Positions 1 to 11,613 of a stretch of DNA of 64,000 bases are shown here, piece after piece. This DNA comes from Cryphonectria parasitica EP155 (taxonomy: Eukaryota; Ascomycota; Sordariomycetes; Diaporthales; Cryphonectriaceae). The stretch's first letter is position 1. Each line of letters starts with the position of its first letter. The stretch spans positions 186,001 through 250,000 of the forward strand of contig NW_024468916.1 in assembly GCF_011745365.1 (NCBI RefSeq), given 5' to 3'. Under the pieces are notes generated by a model. That model ran no database searches, was not told the origin of the DNA, and saw nothing but the letters and a program-made list of their open reading frames with translations. The translations under genes were made by a program, and so were the position numbers.

Positions 1-845
1 AAAGGCTCTCGCTTGTCGAGTACCAGTTTTTGTTCCACTGCGGAAGTCCTTTATAAGAGAAGAAGAAGAGGATGAGCCATCATTTGTCTTGGGTTTTCTT
101 CACGTTCCTTGTCATCCAAAGATAAATAATGTAATGATAGGGCCCAACTTACTTGTATAGAACCAAGGACTCACGCCCGCCATATAGATCTTGCCCTTAT
201 CACGTAGCGTCTTCCCATAGGCAACGTCCTCCTCCGTCGTCATGCGCTGCTGGTCTGCACGGGGCCAAGCACACCACGAGAACGCCCCATCGATCAAGTC
301 GGCCTTGTTCCCGACGCCGTGCGGGCCCAGCGAGCTCCAGTCCGGCACCAAAAAGATGCCTCCCGCGGCCCTGCTGACGGCAGGCCAGTTGTCAGCCCAG
401 CCTGGCCCTTCAAAGGTCGACACCAAGGGTTGCCCGTCGACGGTGTAATAGACAGGCGAGTCGCGAAACTCTCGGATGAGGGCCACGAGCTGGTCGACAT
501 CCCAGTGCCCAGCCGCCATGTCAAACGAAAGGAAGAGCACAAACTCGTGCCCTCTTTGTCCTTGCTCGTGTCGTTGTGCCTCGGCAGCGGCAAAGGCTTG
601 ACGGAGCTGCGTCAGTGTGTATGGGTCCGATGAGCCGATATTGAGCGCGAACCCGTCAATACATGCTGCGTCTGCCGTGCGTATCTCTTGAGTCCACTCC
701 TCTGGCGTCTGGCCGTGCGTCAGGCCGACCTATAAGGGGAGAGAGTACTCAGGTCAGAGGACACTTTGTTCTCATCTCTGGTCTCGATCGTTTTTTTCTT
801 TTGGGGGGGGGGGTGACTTCTGACCATGTAGTGCGCGAATACCAT
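1..845 (-). CDS. GH71 alpha-1,3-glucanase (mutanase), 3' end cut by window edge
   Basis: Partial gene of glycoside hydrolase family 71, enzymes that cut alpha-1,3-glucan of fungal cell walls. Three exons can be joined: 845-825 (reads MVFAHYM), 729-153 and 48-1. The junctions give the family phrases AHYM-VGLTHGQTPEEW, then IDGFALNIGSSDPY, LFLSFDM, LVSTFEGPGW and GVSPWFYT-RLPQWNKNW. The donor at 152-147 is a perfect GTAAGT; the first intron uses a weak GTCAGA donor and contains a G/C homopolymer. The catalytic domain runs off the left edge, so its end is unknown. The start is the first Met next to the conserved AHYM motif. The frame stays open upstream through a His/Asp-rich low-complexity stretch (about 960-1015) that I think is untranslated. 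No signal peptide is visible on this minimal start, so a missed 5' exon is possible. The family call is firm, the start is not. Confidence 0.85.
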
Positions 846-2011
846 GCGAGCTTTACATCGAGAAATAGGTAGTGTTAATAAGACAAATATTTTAGCATAA
901 AAGGATGGTGAAAATACAGAGGAAGACAGGGAGGGAGAGAGAGAAGGCACACCTGAACCTGATTGCTCATGATGATGATGGTCATGATGATGATGATCAT
1001 GATGATGTTCATGCTTGTGCCTCCTGTGGAGGACATTTCTCGCAAAAGCCCGCATTTTTCTTTTTCTCCTGCACAATTAAATGTAGCAGAGGGGGTGGTG
1101 AAGTAAGTATGGATCACGTTACACCAGAAGCGTATTTGTACTTCGTTGCTATTGTTGTCGCCGTTGTCGTTCAGAAGACAAAGAGTCAAGGTGTCTTAAA
1201 TCAATCAAGAACGCAGCTTGGCCGGCCGCGGTAAATGGATTGAGCTTTGGTAGGGAAACAAAAATACGGGTCTGATTTCGTGGTCGAGCCAATCACCATT
1301 TTCCAAGATGAACACTATTGAGCATCATTGGCACGGATTCAACCTTTTATTTATTCATTCACTTCACGATTGGTAAGATCCATGAAAAGGTCAGTCAGTC
1401 ACTTGAGGTTAATTAATGTCGGAATAAAGGCATTGGTCTCATGTGGGTGAAAGGGCCTTTCAGGCCCCTGACACCAGGGCCCTTTCACTAGGTTTCAGGC
1501 TAGCCGGCCCTTTGTTGTACTTTTCCTATAGAAACGGGTGCACCAGTACCTCTGGCCCCAGGATAGTTAGAAGGATTGGTGCAAGAAATCGATGACCTGG
1601 CTTTTCACCCATCCTTCACCCCGATGAGTTCACTGCCCCACATTTGACAATTAATAACAAAATCTTGGGAAGAAAGAGTCAATAATAATAAAAAATAATG
1701 CATTGCAGGCCGTAGAATCTTTTCCAGACGAAGCAGTCAAAAGAACACGGCCATGGGGGGAAAACATAAAGACAACCTTTATCACGCCAGCCTTCCTTGC
1801 CAATGATGAGAGGGCCACACACCAACTCCATGCGAATCCTAGAATGCACTTGTTGGCTGTAGTTGCAAGCCTCCTGTCAAAAGAGAAAGGAAAAAGAAAA
1901 CCCCATCCTACGATGCCACCTTCCAGAGTCAACACATCTTTCTGCATCGCTATGCCCATCCATATGAGCCATAACCTTCCATCTATCCATCCGCCCGTCT
2001 TTCCGTGTTCC
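846..2011. other. Intergenic region upstream of GH71 gene, downstream of TOR
   Basis: Presumed GH71 5' region and TOR 3' UTR. It holds a trinucleotide-like GAT/CAT repeat (about 965-1012) and an 11-bp perfect hairpin at 1447-1488. Overlapping open frames here have no recognisable domain and are not called as genes. Confidence 0.6.
1447..1488. repeat. 11-bp perfect inverted repeat (hairpin)
   Basis: GTGAAAGGGCC at 1447-1457 pairs exactly with GGCCCTTTCAC at 1478-1488 across a 20-nt loop that itself contains TTTCAGGCCCC. It may form a stem in the 3' flank of TOR, or be the trace of a small palindromic element. No function can be assigned. Confidence 0.6.
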
Positions 2012-5000
2012 TCACCAGAAACTGCACCAACCAATGTAGTGCTGGCAAAGGTTCTCGAGCTTGGTTGCCTCGACAATGAGCTTGTCCACCTGCGTCAAAA
2101 CATCCAGCTCCTCGCCCGCCTTGAAGTCTCTGCCCGTCAGCTTCTGCGACACCCGGTCCAGGACCTCCAGCGCACGAGCATTCTGCATCTCCGCCGGGTC
2201 TTGGTTCTGCTGCCCATTGATGCCGTTGGCTCCGTTCATGTCGAGACTGCCCGGCAGACCAGCAGACGAGTTGGTGCGCGCCCGCAGCCTGGCCCCTGGA
2301 GGTCCGCCCGGCATTGCCGCCGCCGCCTCAGCCGCGTTGCCCACAGCTGCCTGTGCCGCGCGGAGGGCCGCCGGATCAGCATCGAGAATAGATGCGCGCC
2401 GTCCCCTATTGGCTTGTGGCCCAACGAGGTCTGCTTCTCTGACTGATTCGAAGTTTGGTCCAGCCGGGCTGGCAGCGTTGGTCAGACGCCACGTCAGGAG
2501 AGGGTCGTGGATGAACTAAGCGGGTTGAAAGGATAAAGAGTCAGTAAGAAACATTCAGCTGCCTGAGAAGGAAAAGCAAACAAAGAATGCAAGCGAGAGA
2601 ACTTACGGCTTCCAGAACCGCCATGACGCTCTCCTTGTTGTCCCTGAGCACCCTCATGACGTGCTCGCACGTGATGCGGAAGCTGCCCTCGATGTTGGAC
2701 ACCTCCATTGCGTAGGTGAGCATGCGCGTGAGACGGAACGGCACCCGCTCCGGGTACTTCTCCCGCTTCATGGCTACCTCGAAGCAGTCACCAAAATCAA
2801 TGTGAATGATCTTGCCCGTGATTCGATCCAGCATCAAGTTCGACGGGTGACGATCGCCCAGGCCGAGGATGTAGCCCACCATACTCATCACGCCCAGGCT
2901 GCGCGTGTAGTTGGTGCGCCGCTCCAGCCACGCCTCGGAGCTCTTGCTCTTCAACCACAGCACACGGTACAGGTCCTGACCCGTGGTGTTGTCGAGCGCA
3001 TATCCAAACACCTCGACCTTTTGCATGAGCGTCAGGTTATCATAGTCAGGCGCCATCTGCAGCATGATGCGGTGTTCGATGTTGAGGAGGATCTTCCGGC
3101 TCTCCCGGTACTCCCTGATCAGCATGTGCACCGTGTCGCTGTTGGGCACCCAGCCCAGCAGACCAGAGCTGTGGCTGAGCGGGATCGCCGGGTATCTCTG
3201 TATGTTCAGGTGACGCTTGTAGCACTCGGAGTCATTGGCGAGGAGAGTGTTGCAGAGACCAAACAGCTGCATCACACGCTCATCCTGTCGGATATCCTCG
3301 TGGCCCTTGAGCAGGAACGTGTAGGGCACGCCGTCGCTTCCGTTGATGATCAGCTTGCGCGGCCGCTGCTTGCTGCTGATGACGGTAAAGGTCGAGTCAA
3401 AAGACATGATCCGCACGATCGGATGACCGCTGCGGTATGTGCCCGGTACTGCGAGGTCCAGATCTCTGGCCTCCAGCAGCTTCGGTGAGCAGTACGTAAG
3501 CTCGAGGGATGTCATCTGCGGCAGCTGCCTATAGATGCGCCGATAGACTTGGTAGTATAAATCCCAGGCTTGGTTCAGATCATTCAAATCATGACTGACT
3601 TCGTACTGTCGACACCACTCCCTCGCTTCGGTGAGATCGCGCCCAAACGTCTGCACGAACGAGATCTCCCTGAGTGTCTCCGGGCCCCGGTCCAAGAATG
3701 CGTGGAGGGGCTCAAGGGCCGCAAACATGCCCTCGATGTTATGGACGACGAAATAAAGGCGCGACGCTTCCTCTAGACCTTCGTGCCACAGCTCATGCCA
3801 CAGCACGGCGACGCGGATCAGCTCGTGACTGACCAGTTCTGCCTGCTCGACCAGCTTGGCACTGTGCTGGCGCATGCTGTCCATGATCTGCGCTGCAGAC
3901 CGCGACCGACGGCTGCCCTGCCAGGACTTCATCGCCACAGTGAGTGGGTACACAAGAGCCTGAGGGTGTGCTCTCCCAACGTCCGCCAGGAGGTGGTGTA
4001 CGGACTGCTGTACGCGCTTGTTTGGCTGGTTGATGCGCGCAATCAGCTGCGGGATCACCTCGAGCCAGGTGTCGACGCTCACGCGCGTGAAGCCCTCCGT
4101 GACAGCAGCATTGACCTCAGAATACCCGCCGTGCGTGAGCCACAGCGTCAGCAGGCGTAGGGTGTCCTGCAGAGAGCTTCCCTGAGACAGCGAGATGGAC
4201 TCAAAGAAGCCGTGGACAGCTGGGACCACGTGGTTGGCGACAACGTTGTGGTCGATGCGCGCCGGAGCCCCTTCGCTGCGGGCCGCGATGGACTGGACAA
4301 CCTCGAAGTTGGCCAAGGCCCAAGCATGCCATGCCTTGTACCACCGTGAGTTGTATTTGGTGGCTTGCGAGTAGCACGTCAGAATATCCCGGACGTGCGT
4401 ATGCTGCCAGTCATCCTTGTGCAGTGCGATCATCCACTCGCCCTGGCGCAGGTAGCACTTGGCCAGGAGGACAGCATCGTCCACCGACATCCTGGGCGGA
4501 TAGTTGGCTTGGAAGGACTCATGATTGGCATGGTCTGCGTAACCGTACGCCTGGTTCAGGAAGGCCGCGTCGCCGCCGTTCGCCGCATGCTGCTGGGTTG
4601 CTTGGCGAGCGTAGTCGAACGACTTGGCCGATTCTGCAGTGAACAGACACAGGCACCGGAGCGCTTTCTCCGAAATATCCGAAGCCCTGTGGGCCGGCTG
4701 CTGGCCAAGTTCCCATTGGTATTTCAGGACAGCATAGACGACCTGGCTGGGCACTGTGGCCCGTGTCGTACTTCGTTCATTCCAGAAGGGGATCATGGTG
4801 TCCAGGGGCGCATCGCTGCCAATCAGCTGCTTGAGCGACTTCTCGGCAATTCCCATCCGCCCTGACTTGCGACACAAGTTTGCAAACTTGATCCACATCT
4901 GCATGTTCTCCTTGGGCGTCATCACCAGAGACCGGAGTCGGAGCATCCTCTGCCAGACGTCGACGTAGCGCTGGCACCCCTTGAGGCGTTGCTCCCATGT

Positions 5001-8000
5001 GCGACGCAGCGTGGCCTGCTTCTTCTCGTCCGTCTGTTTGTAGACAATGAGTTCCTCCAGCTCTGCCAGCATCTGCACTCGAACAATAACCTGATACGCC
5101 CGGTTGTATGACTCGCTGACCAAGGCGCTCAGCTCCGTATCAAGGCCTTCTCGGGCGTTCTCGATGTTCTGGGCAGCTTCTCTGAACTGGTTGCGATGGA
5201 GTGCCAGGATTGCGCCAAAGAAGGCCCTATCGGGCGAGAATCGCTTGAGGGACTGCAGATAATTGTCCATGGCATCCCATTTGCCAAGACCCCAGGCAGC
5301 TGTAGTCGCCAGAGGAGCGATCCGACGCTGGACCTCTGGCGACGAGTTCGCCCAGGTGTCGCTGGCCAGTTGACCCAAGGTATCCCACTCACCCAGGGCG
5401 TGCAGGCAGCGCATCTTACCCATCACAATCTCCACTGGTGCGGCGACGTCTTCAGGTATCTCGGATGCGCGCTTGTCGTAGAAAGCCAAAGCCTCCTCCC
5501 ATCTCTCCAGCTTTTCGAACCACGTTTCCCGCAGCTGGATGCCATCCTTGTAGAGCTGCGCCTTGCGAAGGATACCAATAGCCGCATCGGACTGTTGAAG
5601 CTGGTTGTTGATGACGATGAGCGCTTCAACGGCCCCACTGCTCTGGTCCTGGAGAAACTCCAGTTCCTTGTAGTGAAGAGCCTTGGCGTAGGCGTGGCAG
5701 CGAGCTGCCTCCCTGCCCAGAACCCGGATGTCGATGGGCAGCGCCTTGTCGTCGTGCTCCATAAACTCTGCCAGGTGGAGCAGCAGGTTTAGGAGGTCTG
5801 GGGTCACGTTCTCGGACTTGATGGCGTTCTCGAGGTTCAAGATGAGCTCCTCTTGGAAAGACTCGTAGAGGTCACTCCAGCAGCTAACAAACGCTGAGTT
5901 GAAAAGCTCTCGTGCCAGTGGCAAGTACACGCTCGCCAGCTGCGCACATGCTCGGAGGCAATGATTTGGTGACTCTGTCAATAGCGTCGTACTGAAACGG
6001 CGCAGCCATTCCTGCCAGTCTTCCTTAGTAGACTTGCCTCTGGTGTCCCAGGCCGACTTGAGGTGGATCGCATTCATCTCAAGCTTCTTTGTTCCCAGGT
6101 CCGCAAAGGGGGTAGCATCAACCTGGTCGACGAAGCGCGGCTCCGAACTCAGATCTTGCGGTAGCACACCGCCCTCCTTAAGGCGGTTGACGAGCAGATC
6201 ATAATTGTTGTGCTGGATACCGTTGTCGCGTAGGATCTTGCCGACGGTGTGTGAGAAATGCAGGTAATCGCGCCCCAGCTGTTGGATGAGCGCGCAGAGC
6301 GTCTCCATGGCTGCTGTTCGAAGCGTTGAGTCGTTCTCCTGCAGGATCCTAGTCAGAGGATGAATGATCTTCGCCGCGAAGTCGTTCAGGTTGACCTGCC
6401 GCGAGATCTTTCCGATGGTTTCGATCGCCACCCGGCGTAGGAATGTCGGGTTGCTAGGCTTCTCAAATGTCCGCACGATGACAGGAATGATGAGATGCAT
6501 GTACTCTTCTGCGCTGGAGCCAAACACCAGAAAAGCATGCAACACCTTCTCCGAAGCAATACGCTTGGCCGACACCTCCCTCTCCAGCACACCCAGCATC
6601 AGCGGTAGCAGGCCAGCGAGGTAGACCTTGAACTCTCCCTCAAGCGACCGGGAGATTGCCTCAACAAGAGACAAGATCGTGGATTGCAAGGCAGCCGACT
6701 CCCCCCAGAACTCCTGGAGGACCTCGACAATTTCCGGCAGGAAATTGCGGATGTGCTGTCGAACGATGCTCACCAGCGTGGCAAGCTGGTTGAAATAAGA
6801 CTCTCTTCGTGGACCGCTCGTGCTTCGGATCACCATGAGGAAGGCCGGAATAATGCGGTCCAGGAAATTGACGCACTCCAAGCCCAAGGTGCGGAAGATA
6901 TTCATGATAGCCTCAATTACTTGGGCATGGTACGACACCAAGGACTGATCCTTGAGTATGTTGAGCAGGGCGTTGATGACGACGGTGGGATAGTACTCTT
7001 TGTTAGAAGGCGTCAATCCTGACATCATCAGCGACACATCTGTCATGGCCGTCGACTCGACACGTTGCTGGAGCTCGGGCGTCCGCTCTTCAACTTGTTG
7101 GTATCTGTAAGGGTCGAGCGCACCCAGAATGCCGAGTAACTTGATAGTCTCCTGGCGCAACGCCCCGTTCTGGGGCTCGCCGCGGATGATGTTCTGGAGA
7201 AGTTCCAGAAGCTGGGGATACTCGAGATATGGGTCGATCACATATCCAGAATTGCTGGCCAGCTGACCGAGAGTATGAAGGGCAGCTTCTCTCTTCTGAG
7301 CCGAGCTTTGGTCCTGAAGAGCCTCAATGATGATAGGCATCAGGCTGTCCTTGTACGGGAGCATGTCTTCTCCGCCGACAGCGCACAGCTCACCAAGCGC
7401 CTTCAATATGGTAGCTGCCACAGAAGTAGCTGGATCGCTGGCCTTGGGCAGAAGCACCTTCACCATGGCATCCACGTAGGGATGAATGATCTCCTGCGCG
7501 TTCTGGACGAGCAGGGAGAGCAACTTGGCACTCTCCTCCTTGTTCCTGGCCACATCAGAAAACTCGAGTTCGGTCAGCATCTGTATCAGGGTCTTGCGGA
7601 GCGACGGGGCCACATAAGCCGGGTTATATCTTGCAAGCCTGCCGATGATAGAGATGGCCACTTCTCTGATTGGGAAGTGCTCGTCGTTGAGGGCGAAAAA
7701 CAAGGTGCGGATATTCTCAGCCTTGGAAAGATGCCTGTCGAACCGTTCATCGAGGGCGGCGAGAACAGTGCGGCGGATATTGGGGTCGAGATCAGAAACA
7801 CCGACCGTGAGCAGCTTCTCAATGACCTCTCCGACGACGGCGAGGGCGTGGTAGCTCGTCTGGTTGACGATAGGATCTCGGACGTAGAGCTGACAACATG
7901 TCAAGGCCGCTGCTTCTCGAATCTCGGGGTCGTCATCTTCGACGTATTTGATAGCTACGTCGCGTACGAACTCGTTCAAGACATGGCCTTCATATTCAGA

Positions 8001-9625
8001 CAACGTGTTCAGTTAGCTGTTTGCTTCTAGAGCAAGGGGGTGTCGGCGAGGAACAGAGAGACATACCTGAGAAGTCAAAGCTACCCAATGTATTAAGAGC
8101 CAACTTGATCTCGGCCTTTCGGTGCTCATAGGCAAGGGGGTCCTTGGGGTCCTTCTGGATGACAGGGGCCGACGGGAGGGTATTGGGCTGAGGAGCACCC
8201 AGAGGTTTGAAGGGCTGGCCGCAAAGCACCTTGCTGAGCATGTCGAGGAGACGCTCCTGGATCGTAGCCTTGACCGGCAGTATGTAGAAGGCCATATCGA
8301 CGAGGGCTTGCGTCAGCTTGGGGGTCAGCTCACAGGCGAAGATGGGCCCTAGGAGGGCTTCCATGTATTTGCTCAACGTCTGACCAACAGCGACGGCCAG
8401 CCGACTGATGCAGTCAAAGACGGGGTCGACGGATCCGCGTTTGCGAGACTGGACGCTGAGTCCTTCACGCACGTAGATGAGCACACCGTCGAGATACGGG
8501 GCGATGGCACTCTTGACCGCATTGGCAATGTTGCCAATGGCAAGAAAAGCGTCGTTGCGCTCCTTTTCCTTCTTCAACATGCCCGAGAGGTGCAACATAA
8601 ACGTGTGAAGCCTTGTGGTTGCGAACTCAGATGGCGCATAGTTGGCGAGGTCGGGGATCAAAAACACAACAGTCTTGCGAATGGTGGGGTCTCGATGGTC
8701 CTTAAATCGAGACACGATGTCGCATGCCTCCTGATAGTGATCCTGCATGTACATGCCGCCCTGCTCCAGCAGTTCCTTGAGAACCAGGAGGGACGCGTGG
8801 ATGGACTCCACGGAGCCGACCTTGAGAGAGGATATGGCCTCCATGTACATCTTGTCCATCCATAGCTGCTTAAGCTCCTGGTCACGCTCGCGCATGATTC
8901 GGAAGCAGGCGCTCACGGCCTCGGCAGACGTGGCGCGGATCAGGTGGCGCTGGTCCTTGAGACCAGCCCAAAGCAGGTCGAGGACCATGCCGACGTAGGC
9001 GTACATCAGGGTGGGCGCATTTCTAGCGAGCTCACGAAGGACGAGAACCGCGCTGTATCTTCTCTCCTCGATGCGATCAGACTGCAGCCACTCGAGCGCG
9101 TTCTTGGTCTCGGCCTCGACCAGCTCGGAGATGATAGACCCGCCAGGCCGACACAGCTTTCCCAGGACCTCGGCAGCAGGACGCATGGGGTTTATGTCTT
9201 TTCCTCGTAGGACCTGACGGAGGCTCTGTGTGAAGCGCGTGTACTTGGTAGCCACGTCGATGCCGTCAAAATCGACGAGGGAATCGATGATGTAGATGCC
9301 GCCGAGGCGCTCGGCCGTGTCGCTGCCATGGATGATGAGGTTGCTGATGGCCTTCTGCACCTGTGCGATAAACAGCGCGAAATGCTCCTGGGGGAGATCT
9401 GACAGTACAGGAAGTCAGTGCAGGAGCGAGGAAAGGGGGGAGGGGGGGTCGGGAGAAAGGGCGAGAGCTACACGTACCGCGGTGGCAGACGGCCACGACA
9501 TCTCGAAGCTTGAGGGCGAAGCGCTTGCGCTGGTCCTCGGATATGGTTCTCGACTTGATCTCCTTGACCAGACTATCTAAGCTCTCGAGGGCAATGTCGA
9601 GAGGGCGCGATGCTTGGCTCGCCAT
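2012..9625 (-). CDS. TOR: TOR serine/threonine kinase (target of rapamycin)
   Basis: Catalytic subunit of TOR complexes 1/2, the nutrient-responsive PIKK that controls growth. Four exons: 9625-9478, 9398-8067, 7987-2607 and 2515-2012, joined length 7365 nt (2454 aa), close to the usual 2400-2470. N-terminal HEAT repeats fill roughly the first half, then FAT (about 1240-1770), FRB (about 1885-1980, [18 protein letters not shown]), a PI3K-like kinase domain ([11 protein letters not shown] near 2200, then [10 protein letters not shown]), and a FATC tail ending [11 protein letters not shown]. The rapamycin-contact Ser (mTOR S2035) is conserved at 1902. The position matching mTOR F2108 is Tyr at 1975. 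The start [10 protein letters not shown] opens the only frame that joins to exon 2. The promoter is shared divergently with the Rtf2 gene, about 2 kb away. Confidence 0.97.
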
Positions 9626-11613
9626 CTTGGTTCGTGTAGGTGGCAGGTGACTTGCCCCTCCAATGGACCTCTCTCTTGCTGGGACCTATCGCATTCTTGG
9701 GAGCCCACGGTGTTTGCGGGTTCAGGTAAAGGTCATAAGAATGCCCAGAAGCGAAGAGGTCCTGCCTTCGGTATCTAGCGTCTCGTGGGAACGAAGCGGT
9801 ATGGGTTTGGGAGGCGGGGCGGGGCGCGTTTGGCGATTTTGATGGAGGACTGGGAGGTAAAGAGGGAAGAAGGTCGGGAAGAAGGCAGTCGAAGGTTGCA
9901 CTAGACGGCCCGAAAAAGATGAGCGCGTGCAGTGCTACGCAAACATGAGTTGGTAATTAAAAGAAGGTCGTGGATGATGCAGCAGGTTTGGCAGCTGTCA
10001 ATATGAGGAGCTGTTGGGTTCAGTTTGTACCACCACCTTCAACTTGACCTCACCTCGAGGTAGCTGATGGAGAGGCGTCACTTTACAGTGTGAGATGTGA
10101 CATGGGAACCCCAGCTCGAGAGACCCGTCCAATTCCACAGAGTCTGGGGTACGTACTTCTTATCGTTATCGTTGCCTGCCCCTAAGTGCATGTCCTCGGT
10201 ACTGAATCTGTGATCTTCGATCCCTCCCACATGCCTCCTTCTACTCTAAACCGCCACTAAGCCGCTAGTGGATTCCCCGTTCGACGTTTTGCGCCGCCTC
10301 GCAATATTTACATTTTGCAATCTGAAGTCGACATATTACATCTGAGTAATACACCCTTTACTCAAGCATGATCGAATGGAATGCGAAGAATGTTCTGGGT
10401 CTCGATTTCCCGCCCACAACATGGACGGCAATAAGTGAGATGGTACGAGGGCCAGTGACTTGTTCATTACTTGTAGCCCGTGCGTGCCAACCAGCGCATC
10501 TACTCCGGCCTTTTTCTGTACATGGCTTCAGGGCCTGGCTGGCTTCTCGCTTCCCCTTTCTCCTTTTGTAGCGCAGACGGGGATGAAGAACCATTCCATT
10601 ATTGAACTGGCATTTGAGACGAATAAAGAAAGTGACATGCAGGCATGGTAAGAGGAGAGTTGCCGTCAGGCCTTTCCGTTCAGCGCAAGCGCGTTCTAGG
10701 GCTGTCGACTGAGCCCTCGTCAAGGTCATCGACACCGCAACACGCAGAATGTGGAGCATATTTGTACATGAACACAAAATGCTACAATTTCATTCTGGCA
10801 AAGGAGCAAGAATGAAAAGATACCAAAAGCAGAAAAGGTTTCCCCAGCCTTCCACTGCACTTGACAAATTTACACAAGTTCCAGTTGCGTTGGCTGGTTC
10901 GAAGTACTTGAGGGCTCGTTGGACCCTGGTTTGCTCTAAAGTCTACATCAAATCGAGGTTCGTTAATGTACAAAACTGGCTGCTACCCAAAGGTCGTTCT
11001 TGCTTCTCGACCAACTATGGGCTAAGTACATGTATCAGAGGCGAAGGCCACCTGTGGCAACAAGATGATTCTGGATTTGCTCGACGTCGGCCGAGATCTA
11101 CATCGGTGCGTGCGGCGCCTGTTGGGCCCGGGAGCACCGGTCACATTCGAGCAAACCAAGCGACAATATCAAGGATGAGGTTGACTAAAGTAGGGAGATT
11201 TCCAGACCTGAGCTCTTCGATTTCTATGCTTTAGGTATTGATCAGTTGCACTCTGCATGATACCATCAAAAGTTGGCACCCCCCCCCCCTTCTCCTGCCC
11301 CCTGAAACAATGATTAGGAAAAAGTACCTTATTATACTTCAAGATACTTATTTTCCTATCGCTTGTGCAACTTTCTGATTGCCCTCTTGCAACTCATATA
11401 GTTGACGGTAGCTGGGTAATCGCAGCTCTCTTCCTATTGGTACCTTTACAAGACTTGACATTACATAGGGTTAGGGTTCCAAACCTTCCAATACTATGTC
11501 CCGCGCGCCATGTCCTTTGCGAGCAGGCCAACAAACGAACCAACCGACATCACCTGAAGATCCCCAACACCACCTGTCGCAAACTCGCCTGAAATATCCC
11601 AGTATCTTCCACC
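9626..11613. other. Divergent intergenic region between TOR and Rtf2
   Basis: About 2 kb with no supported gene. It should contain both promoters and 5' UTRs. A C-run lies at about 11279-11289 and a telomere-like double repeat at about 11465-11478 near the Rtf2 start. Open frames at 10358-10777 (-) and 10749-11234 (+) have no recognisable features. Confidence 0.6.
11465..11478 (+). promoter_or_regulatory. Telo-box-like TAGGGTTAGGGTT upstream of Rtf2
   Basis: Two tandem copies of the fungal telomere unit TTAGGG occur about 140 bp upstream of the Rtf2 ATG. Short TTAGGG tracts in fungal promoters can bind TRF/Tbf1-type Myb proteins (established for other genes). Binding here is inference from sequence only. 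Confidence 0.45.

Noticed and set aside
1703..2446. 247-codon open frame on + strand
   Set aside because: Runs antisense through the TOR FATC exon; its translation has no domain and is a shadow of TOR.
2661..8030. Several long + strand frames (for example 2661-3488, 5196-5792, 7275-8030)
   Set aside because: All lie opposite the TOR coding exon and reflect codon bias of the true gene.
10358..11234. Open frames on both strands between TOR and Rtf2
   Set aside because: Mixed low-complexity translations, no motif, no splice-linked partner; the region is better explained as a divergent promoter.
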